Assembly: GCF_003711515.1 (NCBI RefSeq)
Contig: NW_021167080.1
Location: forward strand, 5,784,346-5,848,345
DNA from: Sodiomyces alkalinus F11
Lineage: Eukaryota; Ascomycota; Sordariomycetes; Glomerellales; Plectosphaerellaceae
Length of the DNA stretch: 64,000 bases
Reading direction: 5' to 3'
Of this stretch, positions 45,072 through 56,982 are shown piece after piece; within the stretch, counting starts at the first letter, position 1; each line of letters begins with the position of its first letter. The translations under genes and the position numbers were made by a program. The notes beneath the pieces are model-generated. The model was not told the DNA's origin. It ran no database searches and saw only the letters and a list, made by a program, of their open reading frames with translations.

Positions 45072-47415
45072 CTACTTATCATTGACCACGTTGATTTCAT
45101 ACCCAATCAGGGATTCTGTGCAGGTGCCTTCCCAACCGCGTGTGCCGGCTGCAGATATCATGTAGCGGCATGTACGATCGATGTACAGAGCGGATATGAC
45201 GCCAGCACGGGGTGGACCGGGAACAATCAGGAAGGGCACTCTCGAGTGCTTGAACGCTGCCGTATCACGCGTGTCATAGAGGCGGAGGATATCGTGCGAA
45301 GCACTGAAATGCGAATTAGAACGGGAAAGAAAAGCAAGCTGGGGAAAGAACCGAGCTGTATGGGGGAAAAAAGATTGCCAACACGAAAAGGGAAATACAC
45401 ACCATATGAGATGTCGCCCGTTGGGCATGGCCCGTACGGCGCTGACGGCACCACTGCCAGTCGGGAACTTCAGTGCCCGTTCCGGCTCCCATCCATTCCG
45501 GGCCTTATGAATACTGTACTCTTCCACGGTGCCGTTCCGCCGGCCAGCGTAGATCCAGTTACCGTCTGGGCTCCAGCAGGCACCCATGCACCAAGGAGGC
45601 ACCCCTGGCCGGGTGGCGATACGCGCAACGGCGTTCTGGACGCGCCGGTCCCAAATGCGTAGCGTGCCGTCGATGGCGGCGGAGAAGAAGACCGTATCGG
45701 CACTCTGGGTGGGGTCGTGCTCAGGTGGCGGCGGCTGGGATGAGAAGACGAGGGATGGCGATGCCGGAGGCTCTTTCAGCGACGCAGGACCCGCGGGGGG
45801 TTGGGGGGAGGCTCGTGCCTCGGGTTGGGCTGAGGAAGTTGGTGGTGGGGGTGAGGGTGGGGGTGGATCTTGTGCTGTCGCCTCCATCATAGGAGTGTCC
45901 GTCGTCTGGCCATTTGCTGGCTCCTGGCCCAATGGGGCCGTCCTCTCTGCCGCCGGTGCCGGTGCAGAAGTCGACCCCGATGCTGTCGCTGGCTCGTCAG
46001 ACGGCGGGGGCTGGGCTGGCTGCTGTCCGGGGCTGGTGCCTCCGTTGTCCTGGTTGTCAGACTGTGGTTCTTGGGGTGGAGGAGGCGGCGCGGTGCCCGA
46101 GTTGAAGGTGGCGTTGTCGGCCGAATGATCCAGCCCGCCATCTTGACCCGAACCATCATCAAGACTCATGCCCATAGCTCTCGAGAACTCGTCGTCGTCC
46201 TCTCCGCCGAACCCCCCGCCGACCGTCTCCCCAAAGAGAGAACCGGTGTCGCTGCCACCGAACAGGGACTCATGCGCAGGCGAGGCTTGGGTTTCCCGTG
46301 TATCGCCATCGCCGTCGCCATCGCCGTCGCCGTCGCCATCGCCATCGGCCCCCGCAGAGTTGTTCCGCGGTGGGTCGCCGCCGCCGCCGCCGCCGCCCGC
46401 CCTGGCAGTGCTGAAAGTCCCGGTTGCTACCGGCCTGGTGCTGTTGTTGGAGAAGAAGGTTCCGGTCTTGATACTGAAATCGGATGCTTCGGCAGGAATC
46501 GGTGCACCGTTGACGGGCCGTAGTTCGATGGCAGAGATCTGTCCGCCCGTACCGTCAAAACTGCGCTTCACATTGCCTGTGTTCAGGTCCCAATCCAGTA
46601 TTCTTTTATCCCAACTCCCACTGAGAACGCTTTTCTCATCTTGGGCCAGCGTCAAGACGCTGACGGCATTGGTGTGCTGCTGGAGGCAGGTGATGCGCTT
46701 GCCTTCATCATGGCGCACGCTCTGGAGATTGATGCCGCCGGATTCGCAGCCGGAAAGGACCCAGAGCGCCTGGGAATGCACGGCGAGGGAGTAGACGGGG
46801 GAGAGGTTGTGCTCCTCGACGCCGCGGCCGTTGGGTTGACTCGGTTCGTCGTTCTCCCAGTACGACATGAGGACACCCGCCTTGACCACACTGTCGACGA
46901 AGGGGTGCCGCTGGGCCACGGTGAGGAGCTGCCTCCCGTTGATGGTGCCGGGTCCATCAAATTTTCGGATGTAGCCGTCCGAGCCCCCGCTTAACCAGAA
47001 GCGCAGGTCCGGCGTGACGGCGATGGCGTTGATGCTGGTGGCTTGCGGGGCAGCCATGGTGGGAACGATATCGTAGAGCCTCGCAGACACGGCCTCTGGT
47101 CGGACCGGCGCGAAGAGGCGTGCCAAGAGGGCTTCTCGTGGGGAGGGTTTTGTTCCGGCAGAGGGGGACAGCCTCGATCCTGGGGAACCTGCGGCATCGG
47201 GTGCTGATGTCGCACCATCTCTTGTCCTTAGGTCCGCTGCTGTTCCTGATGGCTGCGACTGTGACCGACCACCCGTTGAAGCACCATCCGTCTTATCAAT
47301 GGCATCCTCCGCCGTCATGTCCTGATCTCGGTCGTAGTCATCGTTGTCGTTGTCATTATCATTGTCATTGTCGTTGTCATTGTCGTTGTCATTGTCATTG
47401 TCGTTGTCGTTGTCA

Positions 47416-47447
<32 letters not shown>

Positions 47448-47686
47448 TTCGTTGTCCATCTCGTTCTCGTTTTCGTTATCATTATCGTTATCCATGTCAT
47501 TATCATTGTCCTCCTCTTCTGCCTCATTGTTGTAGCCTTCGCCGTCATCAACATCCTCCATGATCTCATCCTGCTCGTTGTCCGAGCTCGCATTCGATTC
47601 TATGCGGCACTGTCAGTCGATCGATCCCGCGCCGCCTCAAACGCGTTCAGTGAAATCAACCACAAACCTCTGTCGTCGTCGTCCAT
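45072..47686 (-). CDS. spt8: SAGA complex subunit SPT8 (WD40)
   Basis: Three exons (47686-47668, 47599-45403, 45303-45072) give 815 aa. The small first exon (MDDDDRE) is supported by a phase-matched intron with CTGAC branch site. SPT8 is the WD40 subunit of SAGA that contacts TATA-binding protein. The N-terminus is highly acidic, including a long Asp/Asn repeat. The core matches the family: RLYDIVPTMAAPQATSINAI, DLRFWLSGGSDGYIRKFD, VYSLAVHSQALWVLSGCESG, HTNAVSVLTL, SVLSGSWDKRILDWDLNTG. A long Pro/Gly/Asp-rich insert (about residues 360-600) precedes the last repeats (FFSAAIDGTLRIWDRR, NWIYAGRRNGTVEEYSI, RHLICASHDILRLYDTRD). The 99-nt last intron is a multiple of three and could be mistaken for coding. 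Confidence 0.93.
47340..47470 (-). repeat. Asp/Asn-coding simple repeat in SPT8
   Basis: A degenerate GACAAT/GACAAC hexamer repeat on the minus strand encodes alternating Asp and Asn, with some Glu. Such tracts vary in length between strains. Confidence 0.9.
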
Positions 47687-48210
47687 GATGTCTGCCCCAG
47701 GTTGAGATACTCCTCTGAGATTCTACGGTAGCTCTGCTACTGCTAATGGGGAACAAGGAGAAAGCGTATGGAATGATATAAAGTGCACGGAAAACGAATT
47801 GTTTGAGCCGTGGGATCGATGGTTGTATGAATGGGAGAATATGGAGAAGGAGGATTACTTTCCACAGATATCGGGCTGGGGAAAGCTTGCTTGTTGTATT
47901 TAACTTATGTTGACCTTTGTTGAAGCCGTTTGTTGATGGCCCAGCTGCGTTTGGTTCATGCACCTTCGTGTCTCCAAATGCCTCCAAACGCAATGCTCGG
48001 AATTGAGTGGTGGGGCACTAATTATTAAGGTCTCCACTAGGTATGGTGCAGAATGATACAAAGTACCTTAGTGTACCTCGTAAAGAAGTTCAAAGACGCC
48101 GTCGGATAAACGTAATTACGCGACATTCATGTCTCACAACGCCCCAGGTCGTCGTCGCCTTCGTTCCCCCTGACATAGTAATTATTACACAGAATATGTT
48201 TATAGATTGT
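47687..48210. other. SPT8 upstream region
   Basis: The stretch lies between the SPT8 start and the 3' end of the next minus-strand gene. It is presumed to hold the SPT8 promoter. I see no gene. Confidence 0.55.
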
Positions 48211-51200
48211 TCATTCTCCCAGGTCAATGAGATTCTCGTCCAGATTCAGGTTCTCGGAGAACGCTTCCTCGAAGACCAGTAGATCTTCCTCCTCGCCCAG
48301 AACCATCCCAAGCAAATCTTCCTCGAAAACAAGTAGGTTCTCCTCGTCGTGGCCACCATGGTTAACTATCACGGCTCTTTGAGGAGACAGATAAGTAGCC
48401 AGACTATCTCCTGAAGCCTTCTTTGGCATGGGTATCGACGGATTCTGATCGACTATGAGCGGGGCCAACACGTTACCCGTCTCGTAGACGGGAGGCTCTT
48501 GGGGGAGATCCCTTGTTTCCGAACCACTTGGCTGGGGAACTGTGCTTCTCTGCGGCTTCCTATGGTCTTGTTTCTTGGGCCAGTTCTTAATATCTTGCTT
48601 GGTCCTCTTGCACGCAGCCTTAGACCCGAAGGCTAGGAATTCCACCTCGTGGCATTGGCGGCAGCAGTGTGCTGAGCACTGAGGGTGACACTTGATACTG
48701 CAGGCATGGCCACACGATAGCACCATTCCGCAAGCCTCGCCACAGCCTATCGTGGAAGCTGCCTCGCAGGTCATAGGACCGCCGTGCAAGGCGAACTCTC
48801 TGTTGTGAGAAACGCATACCATCGGCAGGAACGTGCTGCGCACCCCTCTCATCCCTTCTTCCACCTTTGCCCAGATGTTCTCCGCCCTAGCTGAGCTGAG
48901 CAGATGGGCCATGTTGCCGAAAACCACGTTCAACAGCCTCGCCCTACTCAGGGCGACGATGACTCTGTTGAGCATGCCAAGAAAGCCGACACTGGGATTC
49001 TGACGATCCCGCGAGCTTCTCGTTACCGACAGGAGAATTACATCATTCTCCTTGCCCTGGTACCCGTCCACTGTCTGGACCTCGACGCCCTTCTGGGTGA
49101 CGGCCCCTGATTGCTCGTCCTTGACATCGGCTAGTCCCGGGAGTTCGCTCATGATATTCTGAATCAGCATCTTCTGCCCGGAGTAAAAGGACAGCACGGT
49201 AATTTTGCTGGGCTCGGTGCCGTTCAGTACGAGATAGTGCGCGAATACCACGATCAACGTCGCCTCGTACTTGTTCAACCTCGAAACATCTCGGTTCATG
49301 CTGTCCGCTTCCTGGTGATCAAGCCAGATGGCCCGGGCCTCGCCCATGCCTGGTACCGACGGCAGCTGATGCACGCGTGAATGGTCCTGTAGACCGGGGT
49401 ACCAGACGTCCAGCACCTTGCGAATGGAGGGGGCCATGCGTCGTTGCACCAGCAGGGTCGAATAGTCGACACCCCTTTCGACGAGCCGCTGGAAGAGGGA
49501 GACGTTGAGGTTGAAAGCAGGCAGGCCGAGTTCTCGCACGTCGGCGTGCGGCTTCAACTGCAAGTGATCGCCGACAAGAATCAACTGCTGGAGAGACGGA
49601 AACAGCCCAGCCGCGATATTGGCCTCCCGCGATTCCGCTGCCTCCTCGACGATCATCACCCGAGGCCCAAGCGCCGCCAGGAGCCCCCGATACTTGGTGA
49701 GACCCGTCGTCGTGCAGCCGACGACTCGCGGCCCGAGACACCTGATGGTGGTGAAGTCTTCGATTAATCGCTCTAATTTGAGCTCTCTGATAAGCAGCTT
49801 GATCGCATTGATCACTTCTCGAATTTGCGATTGCGTCGCCGAGACCAGCTTCTCCACGAGGTATTCGTACACGTGGGATCGTTTGTGAGACGCTATGTCC
49901 CACAGGTCGGCATGCGCCATCAGCTCCGCTTCAGCCATCCGCCTGGCCGCTTCATGATCCATCTCGCGCCGATGATGCACTTGGGCCCCACGGGAAAGTC
50001 CGACGCCCCGGTAAGTTATCTTGGTTCTTCTGATATGGCTGGCGTTTGTCTCTTCCAGGAAATCGTAGCCTATGCGCTTGTTTCCGTAACGCCCGCCGGG
50101 CTGGCCGTGCGGTTTCTGGACGGCAGGGTGTGCATCTCGCTCGGAGTATTCGTGATGCAACCACGCCGTGAACGCCTCTCTTTCTGGATCACCCGCGCTC
50201 TCGAGTGGCTGAGATCGAGGATACCCCGACACCTTCATGATGGACTTGTGCTGACTCTCGGTAATTAGATGGGCCATTCTCAGCCAGCTGGGTCTGACAA
50301 GCCAGGGTTTCTCGGACGGGAAGCATTGAGCCATGCACATCCTCAGCTGAGCGCGCTTGTTGTCGAGCTGCCGTATCAACTGGTTCTTTGTTAATTTGAA
50401 GACTTTGTTGCGGAGTGCTAATAGACTAGACTGTCCGATCTCATCATCCTTCGACTGGCCGCCAAGCCGCGCCACCTTGATGCCACTCTTGATGAGCCGA
50501 GACAGAATGTCATCTACCGTGTCGTTCTTCTGGGCAGTGACGATGATAGGGGGATCTTGTCTCGTCTGTATGTCCAGGAGGACCTTGAGCGCTGCTATGG
50601 ACGTGAAGGTTTTGCCTGTCCCGGGGGGGCCTTGCACGACGGCGAGATCCGTTGCGAGCATTCTTTGTAAAGCGATCAGCTGGGAATCGTCGAGGCCGGT
50701 TACGTACGACAAGTCCTTGGAAAGTTCGCCGCGGGCAGGTATGGAAACCTTTTGCCCGGCGCTGACCAGCGGCGAGACGTCGATTCTAGACGAACTCGAG
50801 ATGGTTGCCGGGAGCCCGACCTCAGTGCTATCATCGGTGAGGTACTTTATCAGTGGGGATCTGAGGGAGTTGGCTGATGTTAGTCTTTCCCTCACCTTTT
50901 CGGGCACCTCGACTCACAAGGGGGTGGTTAACCTGCAAGACAGGGTCGGTACCTACGACTCACCAGCGGCTTGCTTTAAGCCGACCATGACATGACGTAC
51001 GGCCTCGTAGTAGTTGGAACGGGCCTCAACCATGACGAGGTCGAGATTGGGGTTGGCGACCCTGGCCAACGTTTCCGCGTCCTCAAACTCGAGGTCAATG
51101 ACGGGCGTCATCCTCCCAGTGGGATCGGAACAATTCCTGCCGACGACGATGGCAGGGAAACACGAGCTGTCGAACATGTCATCGGCAGGGCTTAGGGCGA

Positions 51201-51882
51201 CGCAGCACCCCGGGATAAGGCGCTCCGTCCTGGTCCAGTCGATGAACCCGGCGGAACGGAACATGGAGAACTTGAAACGGCCGAAAACGCCGAGACGGAT
51301 GACGTTTATGCTGCAACAGCGGACTTCGTCGTATATGTACGTCTCGACGGTGTCGTTCATAGTCGGGTTCTCGCGGAACTCTTGCACGGCGCGTCGGAGG
51401 GGTTCAATACCCTCGTGGCGGAGGAGGCGCCACTGGACCTCGAAGTAAGCCTTATGCGTGGCGTAGGCTGTGTTGGGGTGGTTCTCGAGGGGCAAAGTGG
51501 GATCGCGACTCATGATCTCCTCGGGCGTTGGAAGGTCGGGATAGTCAAGCCATGTCTTGTCGCTGGTGCTGGTGCTGGTGCTGGTGCTGCTGGCGACTCG
51601 TTGTGTGTGCTTTCTCATAATGGGCTCTACCGCAGCGATGAAGTCTTTGGTCTGAAAAGTTTGGGTTAGCCGTTAGTCAACCAGGGTTGGCAGAAGCGGA
51701 GTATGCCGTCCAAAACAGGGGACAAAGGGCTTGACAGTTACCTTGACTGCCTCGACCGTGGTCTTTTTCTTTTTCTTGGTTGGTCGTTTGGCCGATTTCT
51801 GTGAGGACTTCCCACCGAGAATCTTTGAAGGCTTTGCAGGACCCGGGGCACAGCGGCCCTGAACAGTTAGAGGGGGTGACAT
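48211..51882 (-). CDS. UPF1-like RNA helicase with NF-X1-type Cys/His region (SAD-3/Hrr1/ZNFX1 family)
   Basis: Three exons (51882-51742, 51651-50964, 50912-48211) give 1176 aa. The last intron, 51 nt, is chosen because its acceptor keeps phase. The N-terminus is basic (KKKKKTTVEAVK) and is followed by WLDYPDLPTPEEI, typical of the ZNFX1/Hrr1 group. The superfamily 1 helicase core shows Walker A VVQGPPGTGKTFTS, motif II VEEAAE, LILVGDHLQLKPHA, LVQRRMAPSIRK and VDGYQGKENDVILLSVTRS. A Cys/His-rich segment (CEAASTIGCGEACGMVLSCG, then HACSIKCHPQCSAHCCRQC) resembles NF-X1 fingers. The C-terminal tail is acidic with repeated LLVFEED/LLVFEEA. S. pombe Hrr1 acts with RNA-dependent RNA polymerase in RNAi heterochromatin, and Neurospora SAD-3 in meiotic silencing of unpaired DNA. 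Orthology to SAD-3 is likely but inferred. Confidence 0.88.
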
Positions 51883-53390
51883 TGGCAGTGATCATATATC
51901 GAGGAGTCAATATACGGGTAGCGAAGCGCGCCACCCTGCAGCAAGAGAAGGGGCAAGGGCCTAACAAGTCAAGCAAATGGAAGGTGTAGCTACCCCTAAA
52001 AAGAAATGTGCAAAGTAAAGAATACACAAAGCAATACATGGATGATGGTGAGATGGGAGGATGGACAGACGAAAGGATGAATAAAGTGAGTACCTTATGG
52101 TGAATATCGAACTTCATCAAGGCAGCAGCTACCTTATGTTGTTTGGGGGAGAGGAGGGATAAGAGGCAGCCTACGGTTCTGGTGGTAGGTGGCCTTGGTA
52201 ATTGCAGGTTGCTCCTGCTTGACTTAGAGAGATGGGCGCCTGGTAACTCCTCGTCATATACTTGTTCCTTCCTTAATGTTTCACTGGTCTTCAGCATAGT
52301 GACTGCCTCGGTATTCATTCAAAGCATCATCAAAGCAGCAGCTGACAGAGACACATGTTTTATGGTGCGGTGTATTGTGATGTTTGGATTATGGTTTAGT
52401 ACCTTGGAGAGTGAGACGTTCAATCTTATGATATCTGCCTGTATAGCTTAGTACTCAGGGGAAGGCAGCAAGACGAGACACATGCTTTAACCCCGAGCCC
52501 AATAATTCAACTTATATGCTTCAGATATAGGATACAAAATCTTCCGTATAATGCATTATAGGACGGCCGACGGCCATTAAAACTGAACCCTTCCAGGGTT
52601 CCTTGAAGTCCATGTTATGCCCCGGCCGAAGCAGCTTTTATGTGCATCCCCCAACCCCTGGATAAACAGTGTTATTGTACATGATGTCCTTCAGGTGAGG
52701 TGAAGTTCGGAGTGGTAGTTGCAGACAATACCCAGAGTTGCCTCCAGCTTCACCTCGTACTCCGAAAGGTAGCTGCTGTTTCGTTCCAGTTGCCAGGACT
52801 GACCTCCCTCCCGAGACGTTCCCTTCTCAGTCGCTGTTTAATGATATCGGGGCGTGCAACCTCCGAGCTTCCGGGAACACGGAGACTGTCCGAAGTATAC
52901 TACTCCGTACCTACCTAGGTATATGTTCATTGGCACCTTATACTCCGTACTCCTCGTGTCCTCTGCCTCCCAACCGTATTCCACCCATATGAAAAGAAGA
53001 AATGACATCAAGTAATCACGGAGAATTAAACTTGCCGAGTGCCGACAAGAAGGAGATGGCTTACCGGTACATTGTACGGAGATGCTTGTACACTATAACC
53101 GGAGTTCAGGAAACCCAAAATCCCCGACCGCGAGGATCATAAGGTGTGGCACCGTTTGAACCTTGTAGGACCACCAAGCCTATGCCACAAGTTGCTCTTA
53201 CATGTACGACCGACCACATGCGACGATCAGCAGCCGAAGTCGACGAATCTATTACTAACTATGATTGTGTCCGTCGGATGATGCGAAAGAAGCCAATATT
53301 AATACAATGATTTCTTTAGGCAGTCTTATAAAAACACCAAGTCTCCCCCAGGACAAAGATTTCTGGATCATCTCGACTGAGTTATCAATG
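51883..53390. other. Intergenic, no gene seen
   Basis: This is the upstream region of the helicase gene. Several TACTCCGTAC/TACCTAGGTA-type words lie at about 52902-52950. No motif-bearing frame was found; the minus frame 51677-52318 is not required by the helicase model. Confidence 0.5.
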
Positions 53391-53960
53391 CCCCAAGAAT
53401 TCATGCAGGATACAGATGTTCTCATCGTGGGTGCAGGGCCAACGGGGGTTGACCCTGGCCCTGGAACTCTCCATCCAGAATGTCCCTTCCCGCATCATCA
53501 GTAAAGACGTCGCCCGATCCGACAAGAGTCGAGCACTCATCATCCACAGCCGCACCCTGGAACTTCTCCGCCGTCACAGAAACGACGTCACAAGAGAGCT
53601 GACTGAGACATCCGTCGTAGCTTGTGGCCTTCGGCTGTTCGTCAACAAAAGGCATGTCGCCGACCGTCCCGGTAGACAACGTCAAGTTCGACGTCACGCA
53701 GTTCCCGTCGTCTCTCCTGGTATCCCAAGCCGCGACGGAATCAATTCTCGAAAGGAAACTGCAAGACTACGGGGGACACGTCGACCGGGGCTGGGAAAGC
53801 GGAGCAGATCGAACAGGACGATGACGGCGTATCCGTCTTCTTGAAGCGAACGAGCCCGTCGTTAGATAGGCCGGACGAATCGAGCGAAAACGGGGAACCC
53901 TTACGGTGCAAGTACGTAGTCGCAGCTTTCCTAGTTCCTGGATGTTGTCTGCCACAATTG
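53391..53960 (+). pseudogene. FAD-dependent monooxygenase fragment, frame-broken
   Basis: The Rossmann dinucleotide-binding start is clear: DTDVLIVGAGPTG (about 53407-53447). The frame then shifts and continues LTLALELSIQNVPSRIISKD, ending SRALIIHSRTLELLRRH. A further shift gives VDNVKFDVTQFPSSLLVSQA with ESILERKLQDYGG, and another gives DDDGVSVFLKR and later GEPLRCKYVV. These are consecutive pieces of the FAD_binding_3 (phenol hydroxylase-like) monooxygenase domain in correct order. The catalytic remainder is missing after CKYVV. At least three frame changes and the truncation mark it as a pseudogene. It lies beside tRNA-Gly. Confidence 0.8.
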
Positions 53961-54159
53961 ATACCCTCATGTAACATGTTCGCTGCGTTTGACGATGCGC
54001 GGTGTGCGTGCTGCGTGTGTACGACGTACGGATGAGTGCTGCATCTGGGTTTCCGGTTGCTGTCGCTGTACTCGGACGGAGTAAGAATAATTTGCGCGAC
54101 CACCCCGCATGACGGAATGTATGAGCCCTAATTCCGAACAACTTAATAACGTCCGAAAA

Positions 54160-54230
54160 GCGTGAATGGTTTAGTGGTAAAATTCTCCGTTGCCATCGGG
54201 GAGCCCTGGGTTCGATTCCCAGTTCACGCA
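54160..54230 (+). tRNA. tRNA-Gly (anticodon GCC)
   Basis: A 71-nt intronless tRNA: acceptor GCGTGAA pairs with TTCACGC, the anticodon loop TTGCCAT sits on stem CTCCG/CGGGG, and the T-loop contains GGTTCGATTCC (B box). A T7 tract at 54242-54248 follows as a Pol III terminator. Confidence 0.97.
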
Positions 54231-54241
54231 GCGATGTTTCA

Positions 54242-54248
54242 TTTTTTT
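54242..54248 (+). terminator. Pol III terminator (T7) of tRNA-Gly
   Basis: Seven T residues begin 12 nt after the tRNA 3' end. Confidence 0.85.
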
Positions 54249-54637
54249 GACGTATTTTGTACCGAAATCAACATATTGTCTGTCATTGAGGAGAGGAGGA
54301 CATTCATTAACCAATAATAACTGACTGGTCCTGGAAGACTATTTATGGTGTATGTAATTCTCTTTTTGCTCTATGTATATATTGTGTGTTCTTTATGAAG
54401 CTTCCTTTCCCCTCTCTCCTTTCTTATACACGGTAGCTCTCTCACTGTACATAAATATCCCCAGCTTCACGTTTGACCATACTCGAGACACTCCAAACCA
54501 CCGCCTCCGCACAGCACTGTCCCGTGCGACGAGACACGGCTGCTTCCAGGTGTGTCGTCGCGGCAAGGGTAGTCCCGCCAATAGAGCTCAGACGCAGTCG
54601 ACCCTGAAATGGCAGATGCACGACGATTTGCGGACTT

Positions 54638-55865
54638 CTATTCCGTAGATTTGTCGGCTCGCCACAGACCATAAGGGCCTTCACAATTCTTCCACATCTT
54701 GATGGTTCCGTCCTCCGATCCCGTCGCATACAGCTTGTTATCGGGCGAGAACACCACCGACCAGATGGGGCCATGGTGGCCCTTGTGGGTTTCTGCGGGA
54801 GGTCAGCTTTCAGTACACTGGAACAGGGGGAAGAAGGGAAGCCATCGGGATAGAACAAACCAATGTCGCTGCCATCGTCCCAGCGGCAGACCTTGGCCCA
54901 TGTGCCGGGCTCCTCCCCAACCACGACCTTCCTTCCCTTGAGATCGAGACCGACGCTCGCCACGCCGTGTTTCATGTCCATTCGCTTGAGCTCGTCCATG
55001 GCATTGGGTCCGCCCCAAAAGTACACCCACCGACCGGCAGACACCGCCAGAACAGGCATGCCGCCGCCGATGTCGGTAGACGACGTGTATTCCGGCGCCA
55101 GGGATACCAGCTCGCACGATTTGATCTCGCCATCCAGGACCTCCTCACGGATCACCTGTTTTGTGGGCAGGTCGAACCATCGCAAAGTCTTATTAGACGC
55201 GGTGACAATGATGCTCGGGTTCTGCGTCCAGATGATGGACTTGATCGAGTCCTTGTGGACGCCTTCGCCAATCTCGTGGCCCGACGATGCGGGAATGGTG
55301 ATGGGCTCGGGCCGCGACGCGCCGTTTTGCCCGTGACCGTTCTGACTAAGGGCGTTACTTCGGTTGTACTCGGTCAGGTCAAAGACACGCAGCTTCTTCT
55401 CGTGGCCTCCCGTCGCAACGAGGTCGGAGTTATCGGGCGGATAGGCGACGGCGCGGACAATATGGTCGTGCTGCAGAGTGTAAAGGACTTCGCCCGTATG
55501 CGTGTCCCAAATCTTTCTGCAAGACAAGACATGTTAGAAAAAGAAGGAAAGGGAAAAAAAGGATCACCACCGCAAAGTTTGACCAACGTGCCTGGTGTGA
55601 CTCACGCGGTGAAGTCGGCCGAAGCGGTGGCCGCATTGTTGATGTCCGGGCTCAGTCTGGCCTGCCAGACTGCGCCTTTGTGGCCGATGAATGTCCCAAT
55701 CCAATCGCCCGTCGTGCCATCGCGCAGCATGGGGTTCCCGTCCTTACAAGCCGAGATCATGAAATATTGCCCATCCTTCTCCAAGCTCGAGAAGCAGAGA
55801 TGGGGTACAGGTCGCGAGTGGCCATGGCAGGTCAAAGGAACGTATTGGCGCGCGGCTTCCGTCAT
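54638..55865 (-). CDS. STRAP-like WD40 repeat protein
   Basis: Three exons (55865-55606, 55516-54861, 54792-54638) give 356 aa. The sequence matches serine/threonine kinase receptor-associated protein (STRAP, unr-interacting protein), a seven-bladed WD40 scaffold. Its animal relatives associate with the SMN complex and mRNA-binding proteins. Visible blades include [116 protein letters not shown] and [20 protein letters not shown]. The last two introns restore TAKIWD and [12 protein letters not shown]. It is divergent from DOA1 across about 1.1 kb. The fungal role is not established from sequence. Confidence 0.92.
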
Positions 55866-56982
55866 GATTGTGCTCGTTTAGAGAAGGTATTCACTCTTCA
55901 ATTTCGTATATGGTGTCTGCTCTGTCGGTTGTATCCTCAATGCTGGAAATTGCCCTCTTCCCAAGAATAACAACCGGGGGGGATATCAAGCCGGCGAATA
56001 CCTCGTGATAAACCGCGAGATTAAAGTGGAGAATGAAGACAACAGTCGAGAACCTCTTAAGGGAAGGGGAATTATCGTGACGTCGTAAAATCGTGATTCG
56101 GAAGATGCTGTCAAGTCAGTTCAAGATGCGCTCCAGGGCGTTGACTTGACGTGAAAACGGGTTTGGGGACCGGTGAACGGAGAAAATGCTGAGGAAAGAA
56201 AAGGAGAAAAGAAAAGAAAAGAAAAAGGGGCCTAGTGCCTCGACGAAGACGGAAAAGGAGGGAATGGGAGAAATAACCCGGGGCCGAGAGTATACAGTAA
56301 TGCGCGAAGGAGAGATTAAAGAAAAAAAGCCTTGAGATGGCCCGGCCCTTTAGGTCGAGTCGTTTATCCTACCGTAGAAGATGGATGGATCAGTCAGGAT
56401 CAGTCGCGGGGGGAAAGAAGATCAACTGGGTTAGGTAGTAATTAAGCCTTCCCAAATCTCAACGGTCGTTCGTAGCCCCACCTTCCCAATGAGACGACTG
56501 CGAAACGGGCACGTACCTAGGTACTACCTAGGTACTGTTACAGGGTCCTTTCGCAGCAATCATTTGCAAAGTCAGAAACTCCTACGGGAAACTTAGGTAC
56601 GTACTTAGCCTTACATAAGCGACTAATGCAGGGCAACCGACACGACTAGTAACGAGTGGGGCTAGGTACCTACTCCGTACCCATAACGCCATCTGCATCC
56701 GTCTTCAAACCTTAGGAGGAGTACGTAATTGCTTTGTACTCGGTACACGGTGGTCCATGCAGCGGGGCAGGTGCTATCAGCTTCCATCGTCATCGCTCGT
56801 TCGCTCCCTCCTTCAGCCACGACACCAAACCAATAGCACCTCATACTCCATTTTCTCTCAACCCAATACCACCAACTTTATTTCAACCCGGAGTTCTATC
56901 ACAATTTGTTTCATAGATCTTCTTTTGACAACTTCACCTGTTCGCTTGCGCCCCCATCAATCGAAGCCATAGCTACCCCGCT
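55866..56982. promoter_or_regulatory. Shared upstream region of the STRAP-like and DOA1 genes
   Basis: No gene lies here. The two flanking genes diverge from it. Purine-rich runs at about 56185-56230 and GTAC-rich palindromic words (ACGTACCTAGGTAC near 56510, TACTCCGTACC near 56680) are visible. I cannot assign a factor. Confidence 0.45.

Noticed and set aside
45304..45402. Thirty-three extra in-frame codons in SPT8
   Set aside because: The stretch has GTGTGT...TTTCAG ends, and removing it restores the conserved RHLICASHDILRLYD, so it is an intron whose length is a multiple of three.
47344..47535. Plus-strand frame encoding a Ser/Leu repeat
   Set aside because: It is the antisense reading of the SPT8 Asp/Asn repeat.
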